Notes: generated by a model from the letters alone, not told the origin. 64,000 nucleotides of DNA from Aquitalea sp. LB_tupeE (GCF_013391415.1 NZ_JACAXB010000017.1:186001-250000), one strand, 5' to 3'. Positions 18,900-27,177 are shown, numbered from the stretch's first letter. Made by a program: numbers and translations.

Positions 18900-18956
18900 G
18901 CCGACATGAAAACAGGCTGCATGCAGCAGCCTGTCAGGGTGGAGCGATTGGTGTGC

Positions 18957-19895
18957 TTACAGCCAGAAATCGCTGCGCTGGCGATGGGCTTCCACCAGAC
19001 GCTGGAACACCTTGGGGTCCTTGGTGTAGGTCAGCTCGCCATCCATCGGCTGGTACAGGTCGAGCAGACGAGACGTCCAGAAGCGCAATGCTGCGGCACG
19101 CAGCATCACCGGCCAGGCCTGTTTTTCTTCCGCCGTCAGAGTACGGACCGACTGGTAACCTGCCAGAAAGGCGGCTGCCAGTTGTGCATCGATGCTGCCG
19201 TCTGCCAGACGGGTCCAGTCATTCAGGGCAATCGCCACGTCGTACAGCAGGATGTCGTTGCAGGCGTAGTAGAAGTCGATGAAACCAGCGATCTTGTCGC
19301 CATCCATCAGTACATTGTCTTTGAACAGGTCGGCGTGAATCACACCGCTGGGCAGGTGATCAAAGCGGTGGCTGTCTTGGAATTGCACTTCTTCACGCAG
19401 GCTGGCGGCATCGGCTGCGTCCATATAGGAATACATGGCGCTGGCGGTATCGCTCCACCAGCGCGGGCCGCGCGGGTTCTTCATCTTGCGCGGGAAGGTG
19501 GCGCTGGCTACATGCATTTGCGCCAGCATCTCGCCCACGGCGTGACACTGCGCTGCATTGGGCTGGCTGATGTCGGCACCGGACAGGCAGCTCACCAGAC
19601 AGGCAGGCTTGCCAGCCAGGAGCGAGGCAAACTGGTCGGTGTTGTCCGCCACCGGAGCCGGGCAGGCCACGCCGTGACGGGCCAGATGGCTCATCAGCGT
19701 CAGGTAGTAGGGCAGTTCTTCCAGCTTCAGGGTTTCGAAGATGGTGAGAACGTAACGGCCATGGGTGGTGGTGACAAAGTAATTGGTATTGGTGACGCCA
19801 GCGGCAATGCCCTTGAGTTCGACCAGCTGGCCCAGCGCATAGCGGCTGAGCCAGCTTTGCATCATGTCATCGCTGACGGTGGTGTAAACCGACAT
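18957..19895 (-). CDS. thrB: homoserine kinase (choline-kinase-like type)
   Basis: Phosphorylates homoserine to O-phosphohomoserine on the way to threonine. 312 aa, the aminoglycoside/choline-kinase fold form used by many beta- and gammaproteobacteria rather than the GHMP form of E. coli. Motifs: GVTNTNYFVTT nucleotide loop, YVLTIFE with the ATP-site Lys replaced region, the catalytic HADLFKDN (Brenner loop) and GFIDFYYACND. It precedes a DUF2782 gene's end by 9 bases on the same strand, so the order of transcription is LOG, DUF2782, thrB. Confidence 0.93.
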   Translation of the reverse strand: MSVYTTVSDDMMQSWLSRYALGQLVELKGIAAGVTNTNYFVTTTHGRYVLTIFETLKLEELPYYLTLMSHLARHGVACPAPVADNTDQFASLLAGKPACLVSCLSGADISQPNAAQCHAVGEMLAQMHVASATFPRKMKNPRGPRWWSDTASAMYSYMDAADAASLREEVQFQDSHRFDHLPSGVIHADLFKDNVLMDGDKIAGFIDFYYACNDILLYDVAIALNDWTRLADGSIDAQLAAAFLAGYQSVRTLTAEEKQAWPVMLRAAALRFWTSRLLDLYQPMDGELTYTKDPKVFQRLVEAHRQRSDFWL

Positions 19896-19904
19896 TCCTG
19901 TTCC

Positions 19905-20228
19905 TCAGAAGCGCTTGAGAACCCATTGCGGGATATTGATGCGGCGATTGGGGTCCACCTGCTTCATATTGCCATTACCCTCTTCATCCATCAGGTAGTA
20001 AGGAAAGCCGATGCTCGGCGTTACCTTCACCATGTAGAGCTGGCCGTTGAGGCGGTATTCCTCAATCTTTTCATCACCGCGCTGAATGATGCGCACTTCC
20101 GGCTCTGCCACCCCGGCAGCATCCTGCGAGATGGTGGGCGGGGGCGGTACCGTGGCGGGTGCCGGCGGTGTTTCGGCCCAGGCTGCGGACAAGGGCAGCA
20201 GGGCCAGCAGGGCGAGAGAGCGGCGCAT
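19905..20228 (-). CDS. secreted DUF2782 protein
   Basis: Small exported protein of 107 aa. N-terminal signal peptide MRRSLALLALLPLSAAWA ending at AWA-E, a Pro-rich spacer, then the DUF2782 core with IIQRGDEKIEEYRLNGQLYMVKVTP and PYYLMDEEGNG, ending RINIPQWVLKRF. Function unknown. In many betaproteobacteria this gene lies between thrB and polA, as here. Nine bases separate it from thrB, and 24 from the upstream LOG gene, so all three may share a promoter. Confidence 0.85.
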   Translation of the reverse strand: MRRSLALLALLPLSAAWAETPPAPATVPPPPTISQDAAGVAEPEVRIIQRGDEKIEEYRLNGQLYMVKVTPSIGFPYYLMDEEGNGNMKQVDPNRRINIPQWVLKRF

Positions 20229-20252
20229 GTGGATGGGTCCTTGGTGAAGGTG

Positions 20253-20984
20253 TTATAGGTTGAGCAGTTTTTCGCGTTCTTCCGGCAAAGCCTCGAAGCC
20301 GCGGGTTTCGTAGTGCTTGAAGATGGTTTCCACAATCTGGCCGGGTTCGTCGATCAGCTGGATCAGGTCTACGTCCTCCGGGTTGATCATACCTTCTTTT
20401 ACCAGATGATTTTTCACCCAGTCGATCAGACCGGTCCAGAAATCGCTACAGCACAGGATGATGGGGATCTTGCGGCTCTTGCCGGTCTGGATCAGCGTCA
20501 GCGCCTCGAACATCTCGTCCAGCGTGCCAAAGCCGCCGGGCATCACCACATAAGCAATGGCGTGTTTGACGAACATCACCTTGCGGCTGAAGAAGTGATT
20601 GAACTTGACGGACAAGTCCTGGTATTCGTTGGGCTTCTGTTCGTGTGGCAATACGATATTGAGTGCCACCGACGGGCTTTTGCCATAAAACGCGCCCTTG
20701 TTGGCCGCTTCCATGATGCCGGGGCCACCGCCGGAAATGACAGAAAAGCCGGAATCAGAAAGAAGACGGGCAACCTCTTCGGTCAGCTTATAATAGCGGT
20801 GGTCACGCGGGGTTCGGGCGCTGCCGAAGATGCTGACTGCCGGGGTGATACCTTGCAGTTCTTCGGCGGAGTCGACAAACTCCGACATGATCTTCATCAC
20901 ATGCCACGCCTCGCGCGAGCGGAAGCGCTGCATCTTGTCGTAACGATCACTGGTCTGCGGCAATTTATCGGACAAGCTCATCAT
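20253..20984 (-). CDS. LOG family protein (nucleoside 5'-monophosphate phosphoribohydrolase type)
   Basis: Rossmann-fold protein of 243 aa in the TIGR00730/LOG family, whose members split adenine- or cytokinin-type nucleoside monophosphates into base and ribose 5-phosphate. The two diagnostic motifs are present: SGGGPGIMEAANKGA and PGGFGTLDEMFEALT. It carries an N-terminal extension of about 45 residues compared with the shortest members. The start has GGGGG upstream. Only 14 bases separate it from the divergent polA start, so each promoter must lie within the other gene. Confidence 0.88.
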   Translation of the reverse strand: MMSLSDKLPQTSDRYDKMQRFRSREAWHVMKIMSEFVDSAEELQGITPAVSIFGSARTPRDHRYYKLTEEVARLLSDSGFSVISGGGPGIMEAANKGAFYGKSPSVALNIVLPHEQKPNEYQDLSVKFNHFFSRKVMFVKHAIAYVVMPGGFGTLDEMFEALTLIQTGKSRKIPIILCCSDFWTGLIDWVKNHLVKEGMINPEDVDLIQLIDEPGQIVETIFKHYETRGFEALPEEREKLLNL

Positions 20985-20998
20985 TTGCCCCCTTTTCT

Positions 20999-23791
20999 AT
21001 GAAAACATTGTTATTGATCGACGGCTCTTCTTACCTGTATCGCGCCTTCCATGCGATGCCCGATTTGCGTTCTCCGGATGGCCGGCCCACCGGTGCGGTA
21101 TACGGCATGGTCAACATGCTGCGCCGCCTGGAGAAAGAGGTGCAGTTCGATTATAGCGCCTGCGTTTTCGACGCTAAAGGCAAGACTTTCCGCGATGAGC
21201 TGTATCCGGAATACAAGGCCAACCGGCCTTCCATGCCGGAAGAGCTGGCCGCACAGATTAAGCCGGTGCACGAGGTGGTGCAAGCTTCGGGCTGGCCGAT
21301 GCTGATGGTGGAGGGGGTGGAAGCCGACGATGTCATCGGCACGCTGGCGAGGATGGGCGAGGCTGCCGGCTTCAAGGTCATCATCTCCACCGGTGACAAG
21401 GACATGGCCCAGCTGGTGACGCCCATGGTGTCGCTGGTGAACACCATGACCAATGAAAACCTGGACCAGGCCGGGGTGAAAGAGAAGTTCGGCGTGCCGC
21501 CGGAACGCATCATCGACTACCTCACCCTGATAGGCGACAAGGTGGACAATGTCCCCGGCGTGGACAAATGTGGCCCGAAAACCGCCGTCAAGTGGCTGGA
21601 AGAATACGGCACGCTGGACAACATCATCGCCAATGCCGACAAGGTGGGCGGCAAGGTGGGCGAAAACCTGCGCGCCGCGCTGGACTGGCTGCCGCGCGGC
21701 CATCAGCTCATCACCATCAAGTGTGATGTGGATTTGCAGCAGGACATGCCCTACGGCCTCAACAGCCTGCAACACGGCGTGAAAGACCGGCCGCGCCTGG
21801 CCGAGCTGTTCAAGGACCACGGCTTCCGCACCTTCTACCGCGAAGTGACCGAAGGTGAAGACGCGCCGGTCAGCAGTCCGTCCCCGGTGGATGCGCCTGC
21901 GGCCAGCGTCGGCCAGACTGACGATATGTTCGCCATCGCCGATGCCACGCCAGCACCGCTCGCACCGCCGCCAGCCAAGGCCATCAGCCGCCATTACCAC
22001 ACCATTCTGGACGAGGCCTCGCTGCAAAGTTGGCTGGACAAGCTGGGTAGCGGTGCGCTGGTGTCGCTGGACACCGAAACCACCAGCCTGGACCAGATGC
22101 AGGCGCGCATTGTCGGCATCAGCTTTGCCTTGCAGGCGGGCGAGGCAGCCTATCTGCCGCTGGGCCACCACTATGCCGGTGCACCCCAGCAACTGGCGCT
22201 GGACGACGTGCTGGCCCGACTCAAGCCCTGGCTGGAAGACGCCAGCAAACCCAAGTGCGGCCAGAACCTGAAATACGACCGCCATGTGTTTGCCAATCAT
22301 GGCATCCGGCTGGCCGGGGTGGTGGACGACTCCATGCTGGCCTCCTACGTGCTGGAAAGCCACCAGCGCCACAATATGGACGACCTGGCCGCGCGCCATC
22401 TGGGCGAAACCACGGTCAGCTATGAAGACATCTGCGGCAAGGGTGCCAAGCAGATCGGCTTTGGCGAAGTGGATATCGAGATTGCCGCCAATTACGCGGC
22501 GGAAGATGCCGACATCACCCTGCGGCTGAACCAGTACTTTGCCCCGCAACTGAGCGGCAAACTTGGCGAAATCTACCGCGATATCGAACTGCCGGTAGCC
22601 GAAGTGCTGTTCCGCATGGAGCGTAACGGCGTACTGATAGACCGCGAGCAGCTGGCAGCGCAGAGCCATCAGCTGGGCACGCAGATGCTGCAACTGGAAA
22701 GCCAGGCTTACGAGCTGGCCGGCCAGCCCTTCAACCTGAATTCGCCCAAGCAGCTGCAGGAAATCCTGTTCGGCAAGCTGGGCATTCCCACCAAGGGCAT
22801 CAAGAAAACGCCGTCCGGTGGCTTCTCCACCGACGAATCGGTACTGGAAGCGCTGGCGCTGGATTACCCGCTGCCCAAGTGCATCCTGCAATACCGCAGC
22901 CTGACCAAGCTCAAATCCACTTATACCGACAAGCTGCCCACGCTGATCAACCCGGACACCGGCCGGGTGCACACCAATTATTCACAAGCTGTGGCGATTA
23001 CCGGGCGGCTGGCCAGCTCGGACCCGAACCTGCAAAACATCCCGGTGCGTACCGCCGAAGGCCGCCGCGTGCGCGAGGCCTTTATCGCCAAGCCCGGCCA
23101 CAGCATTGTCAGTGCCGACTATTCGCAAATCGAACTGCGCATCATGGCGCATCTGTCCGACGACGCAGGCATGCTGGCTGCCTTTGCCAGTGGCGAGGAC
23201 ATCCACAAAGCCACAGCGGCCGAAGTATTCGGCGTGACACTGGAACAGGTGACGAGCGATCAGCGCCGCGCCGCCAAGGCCATCAACTTCGGCCTGATCT
23301 ACGGCATGAGCGCCTTTGGCCTCGCGGCCCAGCTGGACATCGAACGCAGCGCCGCCCAGCAATACATCGACCGCTACTTCATGCGCTACCCCGGTGTGGC
23401 CGATTACATGCAGCGCACCCGCGAAACCGCGCGCGAGCAAGGCTATGTGGAAACCGTATTCGGCCGCCGCCTGTATCTGCCGGAAATCAAGCTGTCCAAC
23501 CCGGCCCGCCGCGCCGGTGCCGAGCGTGCCGCCATCAATGCGCCGATGCAAGGCACCGCCGCCGACCTGATCAAGCTGGCCATGATTGCCGTACAGAACT
23601 GGCTGGATGCACAAAAACTGTCCAGCCTGCTGATCATGCAGGTACACGATGAACTGGTGCTGGAAGTACCGGATACCGAGCTGGAGCTGGTGAAACAGCA
23701 GCTGCCGCAAATCATGGCCGGTGTGGCGGCGCTGAAAGTGCCGCTGCTGGCGGAAGTCGGCGCGGGCAACAGCTGGGAAGCTGCCCACTAA
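20999..23791 (+). CDS. polA: DNA polymerase I
   Basis: Repair and Okazaki-fragment polymerase, 930 aa, full family length. 5'-3' exonuclease domain at about 1-290 (MKTLLLIDGSSYLYRAFHAMP; GDKDMAQLV; YLTLIGDKVDNVPGV), a Pro/Ala-rich linker, proofreading exonuclease at about 340-520 with SLDTETTSLDQM intact, and polymerase domain with DYSQIELRIMAHLS, RRAAKAINFGLIYGMS and VHDELVLEVP. The start lacks a clear Shine-Dalgarno sequence. Its last 190 bases and 161 bases of downstream sequence are repeated 3,576 bases further on, beyond an accessory insert. Confidence 0.97.
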   Translation: MKTLLLIDGSSYLYRAFHAMPDLRSPDGRPTGAVYGMVNMLRRLEKEVQFDYSACVFDAKGKTFRDELYPEYKANRPSMPEELAAQIKPVHEVVQASGWPMLMVEGVEADDVIGTLARMGEAAGFKVIISTGDKDMAQLVTPMVSLVNTMTNENLDQAGVKEKFGVPPERIIDYLTLIGDKVDNVPGVDKCGPKTAVKWLEEYGTLDNIIANADKVGGKVGENLRAALDWLPRGHQLITIKCDVDLQQDMPYGLNSLQHGVKDRPRLAELFKDHGFRTFYREVTEGEDAPVSSPSPVDAPAASVGQTDDMFAIADATPAPLAPPPAKAISRHYHTILDEASLQSWLDKLGSGALVSLDTETTSLDQMQARIVGISFALQAGEAAYLPLGHHYAGAPQQLALDDVLARLKPWLEDASKPKCGQNLKYDRHVFANHGIRLAGVVDDSMLASYVLESHQRHNMDDLAARHLGETTVSYEDICGKGAKQIGFGEVDIEIAANYAAEDADITLRLNQYFAPQLSGKLGEIYRDIELPVAEVLFRMERNGVLIDREQLAAQSHQLGTQMLQLESQAYELAGQPFNLNSPKQLQEILFGKLGIPTKGIKKTPSGGFSTDESVLEALALDYPLPKCILQYRSLTKLKSTYTDKLPTLINPDTGRVHTNYSQAVAITGRLASSDPNLQNIPVRTAEGRRVREAFIAKPGHSIVSADYSQIELRIMAHLSDDAGMLAAFASGEDIHKATAAEVFGVTLEQVTSDQRRAAKAINFGLIYGMSAFGLAAQLDIERSAAQQYIDRYFMRYPGVADYMQRTRETAREQGYVETVFGRRLYLPEIKLSNPARRAGAERAAINAPMQGTAADLIKLAMIAVQNWLDAQKLSSLLIMQVHDELVLEVPDTELELVKQQLPQIMAGVAALKVPLLAEVGAGNSWEAAH

Positions 23792-23952
23792 GCTTCAGCG
23801 CTTCATCATTTTCAATCCTTCAGCCAAAGCCACCCATGCCGGTGGCTTTTTCTTTGCCTTTGTCATGGCAAAGCCAGGGGCATGGCCAGACTATTCAAAT
23901 GTAATACCAGAGCCTGCTGGCAGCCTGCCATGGCAATCCCCGCGACCATGTG
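23602..23952. repeat. 351-bp direct repeat, left copy (polA 3' end and terminator)
   Basis: Covers the final 190 bases of polA and the next 161 bases. Compared with the right copy at 27178-27528 there are four differences, all in the coding part and all synonymous; the non-coding 161 bases are identical. A weaker match continues for about 19 bases to 23971. The pair brackets the accessory insert. Confidence 0.93.
23826..23851 (+). terminator. polA terminator
   Basis: AAAGCCACC-catgcc-GGTGGCTTTTT, 35 bases after the polA stop. The same hairpin is present in the right repeat copy at 27402-27427. Confidence 0.85.
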
Positions 23953-24080
23953 CTGATGCTACCGCCATGGCATATAAGCGCCGCCCTACCGTCGCAGGTC
24001 GTGTATGAAGAAATAAGGCGCTCTTGCCAAGGCGACAAAGCAAGAAGACCGAGAGATTTTTAAATAAATAAGGACTCAGT

Positions 24081-24527
24081 ATGTACAACTTCACGCAAGA
24101 AGAGCTCAGTCAAATGTTGGAAAGCGCACGTGCCGAAATTGAAAAACAAATGCAGGCGTATGCCGAAGAGCAAAAAAAGCCGATCATCGCGCAGTTTTTT
24201 TATATCACTGACGGAGCCAAAACCCGAGATGGTGGAACGGTGGTCGCAAAAGATCGTGGCGTTTTCTGTGCAGGGCGGTTTATTGCAGCCGTTGGCGACA
24301 AAGTGGTTTATCCAGATGGACGCAAGGCGGAAATTATTTCAGGGGCTGGACGCGCGATGAGTTTGAACAATAAGGACGGTTCTTATTCAAGTGTCGCCAT
24401 CCTGGGCAGCCGGCTTAGCAATGGAGATGTCGTTATTAGCACGCCGCACGCAGCGATGTCATGTGTCATTCGGGAAGGTGGGAAAATACCAGAAGGGCTT
24501 CTGGTTGATTATTTCAAGGCGGATTAA
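24081..24527 (+). CDS. PAAR-domain protein (T6SS spike tip type)
   Basis: Protein of 148 aa. After a charged, probably helical N-terminus of about 40 residues comes a PAAR-like repeat region: DGAKTRDGGTVVAKD, AGRFIAAVGDKVVYPDG, then SSVAILGSRLSNGDVVIST. PAAR proteins cap the VgrG spike of type VI secretion systems and carry effectors. AAGGA precedes the ATG. It heads a compact run of genes spaced 2 bases apart or overlapping, ending in a lysozyme-like enzyme and its presumed immunity gene. No VgrG or T6SS structural gene is in this window, so the cassette would rely on a system elsewhere. Confidence 0.75.
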   Translation: MYNFTQEELSQMLESARAEIEKQMQAYAEEQKKPIIAQFFYITDGAKTRDGGTVVAKDRGVFCAGRFIAAVGDKVVYPDGRKAEIISGAGRAMSLNNKDGSYSSVAILGSRLSNGDVVISTPHAAMSCVIREGGKIPEGLLVDYFKAD

Positions 24528-24529
24528 AA

Positions 24530-25099
24530 ATGCCACAAATCCGATATGTGTGCCTACAAGGTGATCCCATCACCGGCGGTGGACAAGTCCGGGAAGGTAT
24601 CGGCCATGATAAAGCCTATATTGACGGTAAAGAACCTACCGCCGATGGGCTAAAGGGGTGGTGTAATGTGTGCAAGTCGATGGGCGTTATTCGATGTGTC
24701 GGCCCCAGGCCTAGCCATGCCCCGGATAATATTCATGGTTATAAGCTAGCTTTAAATGGTGATTATTTAATATGCCAGTGCCCGAAGCCGCAAAAGCTAA
24801 TGAATACATCAACGGCTTGGGAGGTAATTATTGATGATGCATATATTGTGGGGTGGAATAAAGCCAATACTGGCGCTGCAGTAGCATCGACAATTGATGA
24901 TGGATTGAAAAAGTATAATGATTTTTATCAGCTGTGTGATGAAGATGGTATGCCAATGATTAATGCGGAATATTCAATAAAAAGAGCAAATGGAATTCAT
25001 GAGCGTGGAATAACTGATAGTGGTGGTTACACCCACATGATTGAGGATCACAAGGATGCAGAAATTGTAGCAATCCACATCGGAGATTTTGATGGCTGA
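24530..25099 (+). CDS. second PAAR-like protein with C-terminal adaptor domain
   Basis: Protein of 189 aa, two bases after the first PAAR gene. N-terminal half looks PAAR-like (LQGDPITGGGQVREGIG, YIDGKEPT, then Cys-rich WCNVCKSMGVIRC, and HGYKLALNGDYLICQCPKP). The C-terminal 60 residues (YQLCDEDGMPMINAEYSIK, then GITDSGGYTHMI) match the beta-rich FxLxDExGxPLxxxxYxI..G..xxGxTDxxGxT pattern often attached to T6SS spike or effector proteins. It overlaps the lysozyme-like gene by 8 bases, implying coupled expression. Probably the effector adaptor; exact fold unproven. Confidence 0.65.
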   Translation: MPQIRYVCLQGDPITGGGQVREGIGHDKAYIDGKEPTADGLKGWCNVCKSMGVIRCVGPRPSHAPDNIHGYKLALNGDYLICQCPKPQKLMNTSTAWEVIIDDAYIVGWNKANTGAAVASTIDDGLKKYNDFYQLCDEDGMPMINAEYSIKRANGIHERGITDSGGYTHMIEDHKDAEIVAIHIGDFDG

Positions 25100-25700
25100 T
25101 ACCACTCCACTTGTCAGCGAGTCTGGCACGCCATTAATCAAGGTGGCTGAAAAAACTACCACACCGACCACTGACCGTAGAATCAAGGTTGTAAACGTGG
25201 ACAAGAAGGCGGTGAGGCGCGCTCAAAACGAAGAGTTATTGAAAAATGTCAATATCAAGGCATTCTTGGGCATGATTGTTTGGGCAGAGGGTGGTGGATA
25301 CGACTTCATGTATGGTGCAATCAAAGGTAAGAAAAACGACAAGTGGCGATTTACTGACTATTCAACCCACCCGGGGCCAGGGCGTGATCACCATACTACA
25401 GCAGCCGGAGCCTATCAGATCACCAAGGGAACCTGGGAAGACCATGGCATCAAAATGATGGGCCTTAGCGACTTCAGCCCACATACTCAAGATTTGATTG
25501 CTGTCGATGTCTTACGGCGCATGAAGGCTACCGATGCGTTGGTTAATAGCAACTTCTTGGGCGCAATGCAGAGAGCCTCATATCCTTGGGCATCACTCGA
25601 GCAGGGTCCGGGCATCGGCAATCGTTACCCGAAGCAGCCATACAGAAAATATCAAGATTGCCTTGCGAAGTATAAGGAACTTGGTGGAGAGGCAAAATGA
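25092..25700 (+). CDS. lambda-endolysin-like peptidoglycan hydrolase, likely T6SS effector
   Basis: Protein of 202 aa. After a 50-residue N-terminal segment without a signal peptide comes a domain matching phage lambda R lysozyme (GH104, a muramidase-type transglycosylase): KAFLGMIVWAEGGGYD with catalytic-position Glu66, FTDYSTHPG, TAAGAYQI, LSDFSPHTQDLIAVDVL, YPWASL and a KYKELGG end. ATG at 25092 follows GGAG. Lack of a signal peptide plus PAAR genes directly upstream points to delivery by type VI secretion into the periplasm of rivals. A phage endolysin origin is the alternative, but no holin or phage genes are near. Confidence 0.75.
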   Translation: MADTTPLVSESGTPLIKVAEKTTTPTTDRRIKVVNVDKKAVRRAQNEELLKNVNIKAFLGMIVWAEGGGYDFMYGAIKGKKNDKWRFTDYSTHPGPGRDHHTTAAGAYQITKGTWEDHGIKMMGLSDFSPHTQDLIAVDVLRRMKATDALVNSNFLGAMQRASYPWASLEQGPGIGNRYPKQPYRKYQDCLAKYKELGGEAK

Positions 25701-26056
25701 AGAACCTATTCTACGTCATTCTTGGCTTGCTCTTTGTGATGGCCCCTTGCCATGCGGAAGAGTACTTGAAAGCGAACATGTCGTTTTTGCAAGCGAGAAA
25801 ACTCGTTCTTGCACACGGTTGGCACCCATACAAAACACATTTAACCGGAGAGGATGGCTTTCCTTGGGCAGCAATTGAGCGCAAGTTGTTGAATCGTGGC
25901 ATGGAAGAAATCTCAAGTTGTTCACTAGGTGAAACGGATTGCAACTTTTTTTACACACGCGGGAAAACCTGTTTGCAGGTAGAAACCCGTGGCGAGCAGA
26001 TTAAATGGATGCGCGTGATTGACTGGAAAACAGTTACTTGCCCACCTCAAGAGTAG
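25697..26056 (+). CDS. secreted Cys-containing protein, candidate immunity protein 1
   Basis: Protein of 119 aa that starts in the ATGA overlap of the lysozyme-like gene. Clear signal peptide MKNLFYVILGLLFVMAPCHA, then a mature part with an AHGWHP motif and four conserved-looking Cys (SSCSLGETDC; TCLQV; final TC). A periplasmic location and translational coupling to a cell-wall hydrolase are what an immunity protein would need. It is clearly related to the protein encoded at 26313. Members with the pattern ARKxVxAxGWxP followed by C..C pairs are common as secreted proteins of unknown role. Function is inferred from position only. Confidence 0.6.
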   Translation: MKNLFYVILGLLFVMAPCHAEEYLKANMSFLQARKLVLAHGWHPYKTHLTGEDGFPWAAIERKLLNRGMEEISSCSLGETDCNFFYTRGKTCLQVETRGEQIKWMRVIDWKTVTCPPQE

Positions 26057-26063
26057 TTAATGA

Positions 26064-26195
26064 GAAGCAACGGAACAGTCAACCCACTTAAGCTCGGTTC
26101 GACAAAAAGAAGGTTTAATCGAACTCGCTCGCCTTGTCTATGAGGAAGAGTCGTGGCTCATTCATCCTGTACTGAAAACACGATCCGACAATTAA
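26064..26195 (+). pseudogene. possible coding remnant without start codon
   Basis: A 43-codon open stretch between stops, with no ATG, GTG or TTG, whose translation has protein-like composition (KEGLIELARLVYEEESWLIHPVLK). It lies in the 256-base gap between the two related immunity-like genes. It could be the broken tail of a lost gene from an earlier effector/immunity pair. I do not recognise the family and chance is not excluded. The rest of the gap (26196-26312) shows nothing else. Confidence 0.2.
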
Positions 26196-26312
26196 AATCT
26201 GTATGCGGAAAGCATAGTGAGTCGGGAGTTATACCAAAAACCGCCGAGATTTCTGTTATGGGAATACATTTTCAGTCAGTAATATCTATACGTGGGACGG
26301 CGTGAAAGTCAA

Positions 26313-26660
26313 ATGAAACGGATTATAAGCCTGCTAATGATGGCAAGCTTGTCAGCCAAGGCTGCCGATCAGGCAGATACCTTCCTTAGGAAAGATCAGC
26401 CATTCAAGCCAGCCCGGAAGTCAGTGATAGCACATGGATGGAATCCGCTCAACAATACAGACCCAAGTAGATTGATGGGAGTTGACAGGGTTCTGTACCA
26501 TGCTGGGTATAAAGAGGTTTACTCTTGTGCCATGGATATAGCCGTCTGTATTCTCCAATACAAGGACAAGAGCGGCCAATGTCTGTCGGTGTTCGTGAAG
26601 GGTGAAGAGCTGAAGGACATCGTTGTCAGTGATTGGAGCAATCAGTGTCAGTCGAATTGA
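26313..26660 (+). CDS. secreted protein, paralogue of candidate immunity protein 1
   Basis: Protein of 115 aa; ATG at 26313 begins a signal peptide (MKRIISLLMMASLSAKA). The mature region aligns with the 25697 product: ARKSVIAHGWNP against ARKLVLAHGWHP, a YKEVYSCAMDIAVC block against MEEISSCSLGETDC, then CLSV, and an aromatic WSNQC end against WKTVTC. It has no effector gene directly upstream, only 256 bases of apparently degraded sequence, so it may be an orphan immunity gene left from, or kept against, another effector variant. Confidence 0.55.
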   Translation: MKRIISLLMMASLSAKAADQADTFLRKDQPFKPARKSVIAHGWNPLNNTDPSRLMGVDRVLYHAGYKEVYSCAMDIAVCILQYKDKSGQCLSVFVKGEELKDIVVSDWSNQCQSN

Positions 26661-26736
26661 AGGATGTCGAAACAGGTTCTGGCTTCTCAGTTAACAGCTC
26701 TTAACCCCACTTTGCCAAGAAGCGGCGATAATTAAA

Positions 26737-27030
26737 TTGGTTAAACTGCTAGTGGTTTTAATAATTTTCCCGTGTGCCACGTTTGGAGGGGGATTAAAGC
26801 GTGATGTCACTGATTTTATAAAAAATGCAGAGATGTGCGAGCACTTTGCAGGAGAGTGGGATACTGGTTTGTCAAGTTTGCATAAGGAGAGAATTGAGCT
26901 TGAAATCCATAAATATTGCAAAAAAGCAAAAATACAAAGGAATGTATTGCTAGTTAAGTACAAAAACAATAAAAAGGTAATTGAGATTATAGATAGCTAT
27001 GATTCGATTAAGTACTTTCAGGATGGATAA
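26737..27030 (+). CDS. short secreted protein with CEHFAGE motif
   Basis: Protein of about 97 aa if it starts at TTG 26737; an ATT at 26731 is a weaker option and no good ribosome-binding site is visible, so the start is uncertain. N-terminal hydrophobic stretch KLLVVLIIFPCATFGGG is signal-like. The rest is highly charged and helical, with MCEHFAGEWD and HKYCKKAK. Short exported proteins with a CxHFxGE motif occur in other proteobacteria, some near toxin cassettes, but I know no function. It closes the plus-strand gene run of the insert; an accessory immunity role is conceivable. Confidence 0.45.
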   Translation: MVKLLVVLIIFPCATFGGGLKRDVTDFIKNAEMCEHFAGEWDTGLSSLHKERIELEIHKYCKKAKIQRNVLLVKYKNNKKVIEIIDSYDSIKYFQDG

Positions 27031-27177
27031 GGTCATCATTATTGATGAATCATCATCAAAGTGGAGGAGTAACGTTTTTGTGATTTGTGGCTATGTTTAT
27101 TTTTAGTTTTGCTTATAGCCGCTGATGTGTTGCGGAAGCAGGATAATAATATTTGAGATTTTTATATTGAAGAATGC

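Larger units (their letters stand above)
23953..27177. mobile_element. accessory insert with PAAR/effector/immunity cassette
   Basis: A 3.2-kb segment visibly richer in A and T than both flanks, lying between the two 351-bp repeats. It holds two PAAR-type genes, a lysozyme-like gene, two related secreted proteins and a further short secreted protein, all on the plus strand. No transposase, integrase, tRNA or inverted terminal repeats are visible. The bounding repeats and synonymous divergence of the polA tails suggest arrival by homologous recombination or repeat-mediated insertion from a related genome (inference). Non-coding leftovers are at 26057-26312 and 27031-27177. Confidence 0.7.

Noticed and set aside
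21011-22972. Minus-strand open frame of 653 codons opposite polA
   Set aside because: Shadow of a GC-rich gene; His/Gln/Val-rich with no recognisable domain.
23953-27177. Search for integrase, transposase, att site in a tRNA, or phage structural genes in the insert
   Set aside because: None found; the lysozyme-like gene alone does not make it a prophage, as holin, tail and integrase genes are absent.
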